From: an uncultured Oscillospiraceae bacterium | GTDB lineage: Bacteria; Bacillota; Clostridia; Oscillospirales; Oscillospiraceae | DNA length: 6,436 nt | Assembly: GCA_947624465.1 (NCBI GenBank) | Contig: CANQKJ010000126.1 | Span: forward strand, 1 to 6,436 | Reading direction: 5' to 3' | In this document: positions 1 to 5,679 of the stretch, one piece after another | Numbering within the stretch: the first letter of the stretch is position 1 | How the letters are laid out: each line of letters begins with the position of its first letter | The notes under the pieces: generated by a model | Told to the model about the DNA's origin: nothing | The model's database searches: none | What the model saw: only the letters and a program-made list of their open reading frames with translations | Position numbers and translations under genes: made by a program

Positions 1-568
1 TGCGGAAGCAGGACACCGTCTCGCTGATGACTTCATAGTTCAGGGCGGTGCCAACGTGGTCGGAATGGAAGCGCACCGCTCGGTCCGCACTGATGCCGAA
101 GCGGGCGGCCTCCTTGGCCGCGTCGATGTTGGCGCCCAGGAACAGGAACTCCCAGCCGTACTTCTCCTTCTGCCGTTCGATCATGGCCTTGACGCGGGCG
201 TAGTCGTACTCCCGGCTGGCGTTCTCCAGCCCGTCGGTGGTGATGACGAACAGGGTGCGCTCGGGGCGGTCCTCCGGCCGCGCGTACTTGTGGACGTTGC
301 CGATGTGGTGGATGGCGCCGCCCACCGCGTCCAGCAGAGCGGTGCAGCCCCGGACATAGTACTCCTTGTCCGTCAGGGCGGGGACCTGCTCCAGCGGGAT
401 GCGGTCGTGGATGACCTCGCGCCGGCCATCAAAGAGGACGGTGGACACCAGGCACTTGTCGGACTCCTTCTTCTGCTTTTCCAGCATGGAGTTGAAGCCG
501 CCGATGGTGTCGCTCTCCAGCCCGCCCATGGAGCCGCTGCGGTCCAAAATGAATACCAGTTCTGTCAT
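1..568 (-). CDS. von Willebrand factor A (vWA) domain protein, 3' end outside the window
   Basis: The minus-strand frame from the ATG at 566-568 stays open to the window edge, giving 189 visible residues and no stop. The N-terminus, MTELVFILDRSGSM, carries the metal-ion-dependent adhesion site (MIDAS) signature DxSxS at residues 9-13. The other two MIDAS elements are present too: a threonine in GCTALLDA (T76) and an aspartate in TTDG (D112). The site therefore looks complete and able to bind a divalent metal. There is no signal peptide or membrane segment, so the protein is probably cytoplasmic. vWA domains mediate metal-dependent protein contacts, but the partner and role here cannot be read from the sequence. 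An AGGAGG at 577-582, eight bases upstream, fixes the start. The gene is GC-rich (41 of 60 bases at 241-300), unlike the block to its right. I am sure of the domain and not of the function. Confidence 0.9.
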   Translation of the reverse strand, partial: MTELVFILDRSGSMGGLESDTIGGFNSMLEKQKKESDKCLVSTVLFDGRREVIHDRIPLEQVPALTDKEYYVRGCTALLDAVGGAIHHIGNVHKYARPEDRPERTLFVITTDGLENASREYDYARVKAMIERQKEKYGWEFLFLGANIDAAKEAARFGISADRAVRFHSDHVGTALNYEVISETVSCFR

Positions 569-576
569 TGAAATGA

Positions 577-582
577 CCTCCT
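577..582 (-). promoter_or_regulatory. Ribosome binding site of the vWA gene
   Basis: On the minus strand this reads AGGAGG, a perfect Shine-Dalgarno core, eight bases before the ATG at 568. It decides the start of a gene whose end is outside the window. Confidence 0.85.
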
Positions 583-626
583 TTGTTTGTTGTGGCCTAA
601 GCATAACAAAAACAAAGGGGGTCGTG

Positions 627-649
627 GTCGCCTGTGGGGCGACATTTTT
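627..649 (+). other. GC-rich hairpin followed by a T-run (terminator-shaped on the plus strand)
   Basis: GTCGCC (627-632) and GGCGAC (638-643) form a perfect 6-bp stem around a 5-base loop, followed by ATTTTT. On the plus strand this has the form of an intrinsic terminator. No plus-strand gene precedes it, however, and on the minus strand it lies in the leader of the vWA gene with the T-run on the wrong side. It could be a leader structure, a relic, or chance. Confidence 0.35.
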
Positions 650-673
650 AATTTCTTGGCAAGCTGTATTAAC

Positions 674-724
674 TTAGCTCTCAAACGCCGTATAGCGTTC
701 CACAAACTCATCTAACCACGGCGT
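674..724 (-). pseudogene. Orphan 16-codon C-terminal tail beside the nitroreductase stop
   Basis: Read on the minus strand directly after the nitroreductase stop but in another frame, the DNA encodes TPWLDEFVERYTAFES and then TAA (674-676). It has no ATG. The frame stays open a little further upstream inside the nitroreductase, where a GTG at 731-733 has no ribosome binding site in front. The composition is protein-like (aromatic and acidic), which suggests the 3' end of a gene whose body was lost. At this length it may also be chance. I do not recognise the family. Confidence 0.3.
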
Positions 725-1392
725 TATTTCCACTGGAAATTTTGCTTTTCCGCGCCGAACTCAAAGTGGCATTTTACGATGCCGAGGTCGATCTTCAAGC
801 ATACGCCCACCAAACCGGCCTTGACTGAGACGGAATTGCTGCCGCTCAGTTCAAATTTGAATTTCTGCTGATTGGTGGCGGTCGGGGCTAAAAGAGCCGC
901 CTCTATGCCTTTCTTAAACCACTCCGGCGAATTGCTGGTGAGGTTGCTCACCTCGGAGGACATCTTGCTCTTTCGTGAGTTGCCCTGTGTTTTGCCGTAA
1001 CCGAGGGAAATGATGATTGCTTCCTTTTCATCAGGCGCAACCGCAGCCTTGCTCTTGCCGTGGGTGAGTGCGACCCAGCAGGTGTTCAGCCCCAGTTCCT
1101 GCGCCTTCAGCACAAGCTGTTCTCCAAAGTAGCCGCACCGTTCCTCCAGATCCGGCGATTTCTTTCCAACCATGGCGATGTAATTGTCCGCATTCTCGAA
1201 CTTCCCATAATGCGCCATACGGGTATTGAAGCACTCCGGCTCGTCATAAAGGATCTGGATATGCAGATCTCCTTTGCTGTTCAGTTCAGACGCAAAAGCG
1301 TCGAGCTGTTCCCGGATGTCTGCCGGAATCTTCTTGTCTTGATACTGCCGCACGCTGTGACGCTGTCTGATAAGTTCCATTTTGTCTGCCAT
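724..1392 (-). CDS. Nitroreductase family protein (TM1586-type)
   Basis: This 222-residue protein is probably a cytoplasmic FMN-dependent oxidoreductase using NAD(P)H; the substrate is unknown. The N-terminus has the phosphate-binding RHSVRQY motif (residues 11-17) of nitroreductases. The central stretch around residues 86-110 (CGYFGEQLVLKAQELGLNTCW) matches the family core. The second flavin-contact motif, ALLAPTATNQQ, sits near the C-terminus (about 166-176) instead of soon after the first one. That rearranged order is typical of the TM1586-type branch, and the protein ends where such proteins end. GGAGG at 1403-1407, ten bases before the ATG, supports the start. The gene lies 128 bases after the membrane-protein gene and 155 before vWA, so it may have its own transcript, though I see no convincing promoter. 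The family is secure. A detoxifying or redox role is inferred from the neighbours. Confidence 0.88.
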   Translation of the reverse strand: MADKMELIRQRHSVRQYQDKKIPADIREQLDAFASELNSKGDLHIQILYDEPECFNTRMAHYGKFENADNYIAMVGKKSPDLEERCGYFGEQLVLKAQELGLNTCWVALTHGKSKAAVAPDEKEAIIISLGYGKTQGNSRKSKMSSEVSNLTSNSPEWFKKGIEAALLAPTATNQQKFKFELSGSNSVSVKAGLVGVCLKIDLGIVKCHFEFGAEKQNFQWK

Positions 1393-1393
1393 T

Positions 1394-1537
1394 TTAATCA
1401 GTCCTCCTTGCGGTCACCTGAATGGTTCCACTCAAATTTCCAATCAGATCTGCTCCCTCGATGGCTTCACCGAGAACATACAGCCCCAGATACGCAGAAG
1501 CGGGCCCATACGTGCCTGTCTCACTTTGAAACTGCGT
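1394..1537 (-). pseudogene. Coding-like 47-codon open frame without ATG (possible gene remnant)
   Basis: The 128-base space between the membrane-protein and nitroreductase genes is open in one minus-strand frame, from just after an in-frame TGA (1538-1540) to TAA at 1394-1396. It begins TQFQSETGTYGPASAYLGLY and continues VLGEAIEGADLIG, then an NLSGTIQVT stretch. There is no ATG and no GTG or TTG start with a ribosome binding site. The glycine- and alanine-rich, hydrophobic pattern looks like a real protein end, so this may be the 3' remnant of a lost gene or a frameshifted tail. Its last codons cover the nitroreductase ribosome binding site. I do not recognise a family, and chance remains possible. 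Confidence 0.3.
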
Positions 1538-2306
1538 TCACTCGCTCACCGTTCCATTCCTCAATCCGCTCTGTAAAGGACACTTTCTCACGCCGCTTAA
1601 ACTGCTCGGTGAATCTGCTGGAATAGGCGATATAAATGCAGAACACATACGGCATTCCCAGATTTGTTTCAAGGAGCGAATTGATCACAAGGGGCAGAAC
1701 CTTGGCGCCGACGCTCTCAAATCCTGCGCTGCGGATCCCGCCGAGCAGCAGCCCGGCCTCCCAGCCGAACTGGACAAGGATCCCGATCGCCAAAAGCCAC
1801 GGGATATGGATTCTTCTCTTTTCGTTTTTCTGGTAGAGGTTATATACGATCAGCCCCAGGTATCCCACGAAAAGGATCAGCGCCATATAGCCGTGGTAGG
1901 AGCCTGTCGTGCGCTGTATAATGATCGGCTCGGCGTCGCCCGCAAAAGTCTGTGTGATGAGAGGACAGCAGAACCACCAGGTCAAGATCAAAAGCGACCA
2001 TTCAAACAAACGCCGATCCTTGGATATCCATAGCCAGATCCATGTAAAATTCGTAAAACCGTAGCTCATGGACATCCATAACAGCACCCAAAACAGGCTG
2101 TGCCCCTCGGAGATCGTCCGGGTATTCAGCAGCAGGTGAAAGATGCCGTAATCGACCAGCATATAGACGATCCCCATGATGAAGCCGACGAGGACCGTCA
2201 TATACTTCTTTTTCCACAGCAACAGCACCATGAACACAAGTAAAAAGGCGATGTCCAACCATATGTACAGGGGCGCAAATTGTCTTCTCGCGATGATTTC
2301 AGCCAT
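1521..2306 (-). CDS. Seven-helix membrane protein of unknown function
   Basis: This 261-residue integral membrane protein is not one I recognise. Hydrophobic segments lie at about residues 13-31, 35-53, 69-93, 101-120, 138-157, 169-189 and 202-228, suggesting seven helices. The basic WKKK and KNEKRR stretches between helices and a charged C-terminal tail (231-261) help set topology. Notable residues inside or near helices are VDYGIFH (51-57), a tryptophan-rich region (73-111), paired cysteines C113/C114, and the WEAGLLLGGIR and ETNLGMPY stretches near the end. There is no signal peptide or known catalytic motif. The ATG lies two bases after the rhodanese stop, and its GGAG (2315-2318) is inside the rhodanese coding region, so the two genes are probably translationally coupled and functionally linked. 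A transporter or sensor is possible but unproven. The gene is GC-poor (26 of 60 bases at 1801-1860). Confidence 0.8.
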   Translation of the reverse strand: MAEIIARRQFAPLYIWLDIAFLLVFMVLLLWKKKYMTVLVGFIMGIVYMLVDYGIFHLLLNTRTISEGHSLFWVLLWMSMSYGFTNFTWIWLWISKDRRLFEWSLLILTWWFCCPLITQTFAGDAEPIIIQRTTGSYHGYMALILFVGYLGLIVYNLYQKNEKRRIHIPWLLAIGILVQFGWEAGLLLGGIRSAGFESVGAKVLPLVINSLLETNLGMPYVFCIYIAYSSRFTEQFKRREKVSFTERIEEWNGERVNAVSK

Positions 2307-2308
2307 CT

Positions 2309-2608
2309 CTATTTCTCCAATTCTCCCTGGTAGTTCATGATGCCGCCTATATTGGTGATGTGCTCATATCCCAGTTCAGAGAGTACGGCCGCGGCCTGCG
2401 CGCTCCTGTTGCCGCTCCGGCAATAGAGGAACACCGGTGTGCCCAGATCAGGAACAACGTCGTAGATATCCATACCCAGTTTGCCCAACGGTACATTCTC
2501 GCTGCCCGGGATGTGGCCCTCCGCAAATTCGTCCTCATTGCGGACGTCTACCAGGACGGCGTTGGCCGTATCATGGTACTTATTAATGCCGGCGTCAATG
2601 TTCATCAT
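2309..2608 (-). CDS. Single-domain rhodanese-like sulfurtransferase
   Basis: This 99-residue protein is one rhodanese domain, of the small PspE/GlpE size. It carries the start motif VLVDVRNEDEFAEGHIPGS (residues 18-36) and the active loop CRSGNRS (63-69), in which C63 would carry the persulfide. The six-residue loop starting with cysteine is typical of active sulfurtransferases. There is no signal peptide, so it is likely cytoplasmic. The upstream ATG (2608) is preferred over the next codon, also ATG, because AGAGG (2620-2624) is 11 bases from the first and 14 from the second. It follows msrA by 68 bases and precedes the membrane-protein gene by two. Sulfane-sulfur handling in a redox operon is the likely role; the physiological donor and acceptor are unknown. 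Confidence 0.92.
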   Translation of the reverse strand: MMNIDAGINKYHDTANAVLVDVRNEDEFAEGHIPGSENVPLGKLGMDIYDVVPDLGTPVFLYCRSGNRSAQAAAVLSELGYEHITNIGGIMNYQGELEK

Positions 2609-2676
2609 TAGAATTATATCCTCTCTCTTATCGGTTCTACAGACGGGAACTAAATTGGTAATTCACTTGTCGCGCA

Positions 2677-3174
2677 CTATGCGTCAGCATTCCCAAGTTC
2701 AAACATTTTCTTCGGAATATGGCAATATCCTCCGGGATTCTTGTCAAGATACTTCTGGTGGTATTCCTCGGCGGAAAAGAAGTTCTTGAGCGGCATGACC
2801 TCCACGGCCAGCGGCTGTCCTGCCTTTGCCTGCTCTCGGTTATACACAGCCCGGATCTCCTCAAGCTGACTCTCATCTGTGTAGTAGATGCCTGTGCGGT
2901 ATTGCACACCGGTGTCATTGCCCTGTCGGTTGACGGATACCGGGTCGATCACCATGAAATAAAAGTCCAATAAGCGGGTCAACGTGATTCTTTTCTCGTC
3001 ATAGCCCACACGGACCGTCTCTGCGTGGCCGCTGGAGTTGCAGACATCCTGGTAGCTTGGGGCACTGTCCGGTCCGTTGGCATAGCCAACTTCGGTGAGC
3101 ATGACGCCGTCAAACTGGTCAAAGTACTTCTGGACGCCCCAGAAGCATCCGCCTGCCAGATAAATTTCCTTCAT
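2677..3174 (-). CDS. msrA: Peptide methionine (S)-S-oxide reductase MsrA
   Basis: MsrA reduces methionine-S-sulfoxide, free or in proteins, back to methionine in the cytoplasm. This 165-residue protein has the catalytic GGCFWG motif with C10, the GHAE motif (residues 49-52), and the distal region EEYHQKYLDKNPGGYC with C151 as a candidate resolving cysteine; C45 is the only other cysteine. The length is usual for a stand-alone MsrA without a fused MsrB. The start is MKEIYLAGGCFWG at 3174, because a strong GGAGGT (3182-3187) stands eight bases ahead and homologues begin just before GCFWG. The longer in-frame start at 3231 adds 19 unrelated residues. The gene begins 56 bases inside the end of yaaA. 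It is GC-poor (24 of 60 bases at 2701-2760) compared with yaaA. Confidence 0.96.
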   Translation of the reverse strand: MKEIYLAGGCFWGVQKYFDQFDGVMLTEVGYANGPDSAPSYQDVCNSSGHAETVRVGYDEKRITLTRLLDFYFMVIDPVSVNRQGNDTGVQYRTGIYYTDESQLEEIRAVYNREQAKAGQPLAVEVMPLKNFFSAEEYHQKYLDKNPGGYCHIPKKMFELGNADA

Positions 3175-3925
3175 ATTTTTTACCTCCCTTGATAAAAACA
3201 TAGTTGTTTTCCGTGGAGCGCTCCGGCGCATACCGATAGCCCAGGCCGGCGAAACGTTTGATGTCCTCCGGGGCGGTGACGTTGTTCTCCGCCAGCCAGC
3301 GCACCATCTGCCCGCGGGCCATCTTGCACGTGGTGCCCTTTTCGATGAGCTTGTCCCCTTTCAACTCGCCAAAGGTGCAGGTCAAAAAGCGCACCGAGGC
3401 GGGCAGCTGGGGCTCCACCGCCTTGCTGTACTCCTTGGAGGCCAGGTCGAGTACCAAATCGGTCTCAGCGGCAAGCTGGCTTGCGAGAGAATCGTCCCAG
3501 AAGCCGTACAAGTCTTTATGTCCGTTCACCGCGAGTTTGGCTTGCATCTCCAGCCGGTAGGGGGTCACGCCGTCAAAGGGGCGGAGCAGACCGTAGAAGC
3601 CGGACAGGATACGCAGATGCTCCCGGATGTAGTCGAACTGTGCCGTCTCGAATACGGTGGAGGCCATGTACTGGTACTGGATGCCCTCATAGGAGAAGAC
3701 GGCGGGGGTGAGCCGACGGTCCAGCTCCATGTGCGCCAGCCGCTCCAGATTCAGCTTGGCGATGGCGTCATTGCACTTCCAGAGGGATTGCAATTCCCTG
3801 GGGGACATGGACTGTAGGGCTTCCATCAGCCGCCGGGTGCGGTCAATGAACTGAGGCGTCCCCTCGGGTGGGAGGCCGTCCACATCCACATTCATTTTCT
3901 TGGCAGGGGAGATGATGATTCGCAT
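3119..3925 (-). CDS. yaaA: Peroxide stress protein YaaA (UPF0246/DUF328)
   Basis: YaaA is a cytoplasmic protein that in E. coli lowers free iron and DNA or protein damage during hydrogen peroxide stress, and it has been reported to bind DNA. This 268-residue copy shows the family hallmarks in order: SPAKKM (residues 6-11), LSGFYGLLRP (107-116), PYRLEMQ (122-128), LASKEY (161-166), MARG (202-205), and the closing GLGYRYAPERS...NYVFIK (228-246). Homologues normally stop close to VFIK. Here the frame continues for 22 more residues (247-268), which are only the msrA start read in another frame. The original stop therefore seems to have been lost. The ATG is preceded by GGGGAG five bases away and lies 12 bases after the macro-domain gene, indicating one operon. 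GC is 37 of 60 at 3301-3360. Confidence 0.95.
   Translation of the reverse strand: MRIIISPAKKMNVDVDGLPPEGTPQFIDRTRRLMEALQSMSPRELQSLWKCNDAIAKLNLERLAHMELDRRLTPAVFSYEGIQYQYMASTVFETAQFDYIREHLRILSGFYGLLRPFDGVTPYRLEMQAKLAVNGHKDLYGFWDDSLASQLAAETDLVLDLASKEYSKAVEPQLPASVRFLTCTFGELKGDKLIEKGTTCKMARGQMVRWLAENNVTAPEDIKRFAGLGYRYAPERSTENNYVFIKGGKKYEGNLSGRRMLLGRPEVL
3182..3187 (-). promoter_or_regulatory. Ribosome binding site that fixes the msrA start
   Basis: The minus strand reads GGAGGT here, followed by AAAAAAT and the ATG at 3174. It lies inside the yaaA reading frame and decides for the short MsrA against an in-frame ATG at 3231 that has no comparable site. Confidence 0.85.
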
Positions 3926-3937
3926 GGATTCTCCCCC

Positions 3938-5068
3938 TTACGCGGCGTTTCCACCGATCAGCGGCTGGTCGAAGGCGAACAGCGCCTCGTTGATGGCGAA
4001 CACATCGTAGTTGCGGTTGACGATGAAATACTCCACGATGATGTCAAACTTGCTGCTATGGGTGAGGGCGAAGCCCGCCCGGCCGATGAAGTCACGGGTC
4101 TCCTCCAGACTCAGCTCCAGCGCGATGGCAAAGGCCAGCGCGGTGGGTTTGGTAGGCTTATAGGCGGGGTTGTTATGGATCTTGGAGAACAGCTTGCGGT
4201 CGATATTGGCTTTCTTGTAAATGTCCGAGTCCTTCTTGCCGGTGCGGTCAATGAGCTTCAGCAGCGTCTCGGAGAAGCTGGCGTCGGTCTGCTTCAACAA
4301 CTCCTCCAGAGAGGGCTGTGCGCCGGTGAGTTTTGCCTTTTTGGCGTGAGCCGGAGCGGAGGCCGAGGGCAGAATGTTGGCAGAGATGGGAGGAGCAGCC
4401 ATAGGAGCCACATCGGGCATTGCCTCCACCCGCTTAGCACGGAGTTGGCGCTGCCGCTCCATCTGCCGGAGGAGCAGTTTGCCTTCCTCCACTGTGAGGG
4501 TGCCATCTGATGCGCCGCCGTATTCGTCCCACAGCTTGGACTGGATGTAGTGCTCGTCTATGTAACTCCGCACCGAGGCGAACAGCTTGCCGGACAAGTC
4601 GAAAGCGGCTTTGTCAAACACCGCCAAGGTGATGCTGATATCGTGATCCATCAGGAACGCGCTGAACGCGGCCACGGCGGTCTGGAGAGCAACATCCTTA
4701 GGGAACCCGTAGTTGCCGGAGGACAGCAGGGGGAAGGCCACAGACTTGCACTTCTTTTTTGCCGCCGCCGCAAGGGCACAGTCGTAGGTCTGACGGAGCA
4801 GGGCGGCCTCACCGTGAGTGCCGTCCACCCATACAGGCCCCACCGCGTGGATGACATACTTGGAGGGCAGGTCAAATCCCGGTGTGACGGCGGCCTGCCC
4901 CACTGGAATGGCTCCGATCTTCTCACGGGCGGCCAGCAGTTTGGGGCCTGCCTTCTGGTGGATACCGGCGTCCACGCCCCAGCCAACCACCGGCTTGGGG
5001 TTGGCCGCGTTGACGATGGCGTCCACCTTCAGCTCGGTGACGTCGCCGCGGATGATCTCAAAGGGCAT
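3938..5068 (-). CDS. Macro-domain protein fused to a C-terminal helix-turn-helix-like domain
   Basis: This 376-residue protein has two parts. Residues 1 to about 170 form a macro domain, a fold that binds or hydrolyses ADP-ribose derivatives such as O-acetyl-ADP-ribose. GDVT (8-11), NAAN (20-23), GVDAGIH (31-37), IHAVGP (73-78) and the ribose loop LLSSGNYGFP (114-123) are visible. A charged helical stretch (about 190-213) and an Ala/Pro-rich linker (214-245) follow. Residues from about 250 to the end form an all-helical domain with HTH-like character (DSDIYKKANIDRKLFSKI, then ALAFAIALELSLEETRDFIGRAG) and an aromatic tail. I know this tail from clostridial proteins with varied N-terminal partners. 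The usual glycine loop reads GWG, an unusual tryptophan. AGGAGG stands eight bases before the ATG. The gene lies 36 bases after the ATC-hydrolase-like gene and 12 before yaaA. An ADP-ribose-responsive regulator is plausible but is inference. Confidence 0.9.
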   Translation of the reverse strand: MPFEIIRGDVTELKVDAIVNAANPKPVVGWGVDAGIHQKAGPKLLAAREKIGAIPVGQAAVTPGFDLPSKYVIHAVGPVWVDGTHGEAALLRQTYDCALAAAAKKKCKSVAFPLLSSGNYGFPKDVALQTAVAAFSAFLMDHDISITLAVFDKAAFDLSGKLFASVRSYIDEHYIQSKLWDEYGGASDGTLTVEEGKLLLRQMERQRQLRAKRVEAMPDVAPMAAPPISANILPSASAPAHAKKAKLTGAQPSLEELLKQTDASFSETLLKLIDRTGKKDSDIYKKANIDRKLFSKIHNNPAYKPTKPTALAFAIALELSLEETRDFIGRAGFALTHSSKFDIIVEYFIVNRNYDVFAINEALFAFDQPLIGGNAA

Positions 5069-5104
5069 GGAAGCCGCCTCCTCGGTTTCTGATTCAAATG
5101 GGCG

Positions 5105-5602
5105 TCAGCGCCTTATGTATCGCAGCTGGCAGGTGTCGGCGCCTTTGGCGATGGTCTGGGGTAAGTCCAGCTCCACGCCGAAGCAGGAGCCGATGCCCCG
5201 GTCGCCGCACATGGCGTGGTCGCAGAGGGTGGCGATCTCCTCGTCACTGCAGCCCTGCTTCTGCCACGCCTTTACCAGCGGACAGTAGTGAAAGTCGATG
5301 TCCAGGTGGTCGTCGTCACAGCGGAGGATCTTCATCTCGAACACCTTCTGGGCGAAGAACCCGAACAGGGCTTTCTTCAACCCTTTCAGGGAGTTGCCCA
5401 TGCCGCCCTTTTCTTTGAGCAGATTGCCCTGATATACGCCGCATCTGCGGATGGCGGCCGGGGCGTATTCCTCGCGGGGGAGGCCCTCCTTGGCGGCCTC
5501 GTCGGTCAGAAGGTACATCCAGAGAGCGCGGTGCTCCAACTGCTCGCGGATGCCGACGATCAGGGGATTTTTGATTTTGGGGTTGTTCTTTACTTTGCTC
5601 AT
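5105..5602 (-). CDS. L-2-amino-thiazoline-4-carboxylic acid hydrolase family protein
   Basis: This 165-residue protein resembles the ATC hydrolase family, whose founder opens the thiazoline ring of ATC on the bacterial route to L-cysteine. The C-terminal half carries the family pattern: FHYCPLVKAWQKQGC (104-118), ATLCDHAMCGDRG (124-136), SCFG (139-142) and TIAKGADTCQLRY (150-162). Candidate active-site or metal residues are C107, C118, C127, H129, C132, D134, C140 and C158. I cannot tell which are catalytic from sequence alone. The N-terminal 100 residues look helical and have no signal peptide. Many family members are only distantly related to the founder, so the substrate is uncertain. GAGAGG lies nine bases before the ATG. 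The gene begins 77 bases after the deformylase-like gene, within the same run. Confidence 0.82.
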   Translation of the reverse strand: MSKVKNNPKIKNPLIVGIREQLEHRALWMYLLTDEAAKEGLPREEYAPAAIRRCGVYQGNLLKEKGGMGNSLKGLKKALFGFFAQKVFEMKILRCDDDHLDIDFHYCPLVKAWQKQGCSDEEIATLCDHAMCGDRGIGSCFGVELDLPQTIAKGADTCQLRYIRR

Positions 5603-5679
5603 GCTGCTCTACCTCTCTATTGATCTTTTATTGCGAAAAGGAATGCCCTGGTTCGACATGGGGAAAACACCCTTTCTGA

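Noticed and set aside
56..571. Long plus-strand open frame over the vWA gene
   Set aside because: It is the antisense shadow of the minus-strand vWA gene, which has a complete MIDAS motif and a perfect ribosome binding site. The plus-strand translation has no recognisable domain.
685..724. Inverted repeat ACGCCGT...ACGGCGT
   Set aside because: The seven-base arms are 26 bases apart with no T-run after them, and an inner 5-bp repeat (684-699) is equally weak. This is no better than chance.
2613..2618. TATAAT on the minus strand just before the rhodanese gene
   Set aside because: It falls between the ribosome binding site and the start codon, five bases from the ATG, so it cannot give a leader that contains that site. 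No -35 box is evident.
3172..3231. Longer MsrA start at 3231 (19 more residues)
   Set aside because: The added residues lie inside yaaA and do not resemble MsrA or a signal peptide. The ATG at 3174 has a strong GGAGGT and the expected N-terminus.
4550..5092. 180-codon plus-strand open frame
   Set aside because: It is antisense to the macro domain, whose GDVT, NAAN and SSGNYG motifs are clear. GC-rich DNA often leaves such long antisense frames open.
5603..5679. 16-codon ATG frame MSNQGIPFRNKRSIER in the gap between the deformylase-like and ATC-hydrolase-like genes
   Set aside because: It is very short, has no ribosome binding site and has no recognisable pattern. The gap is otherwise featureless apart from the ribosome binding site of the next gene.
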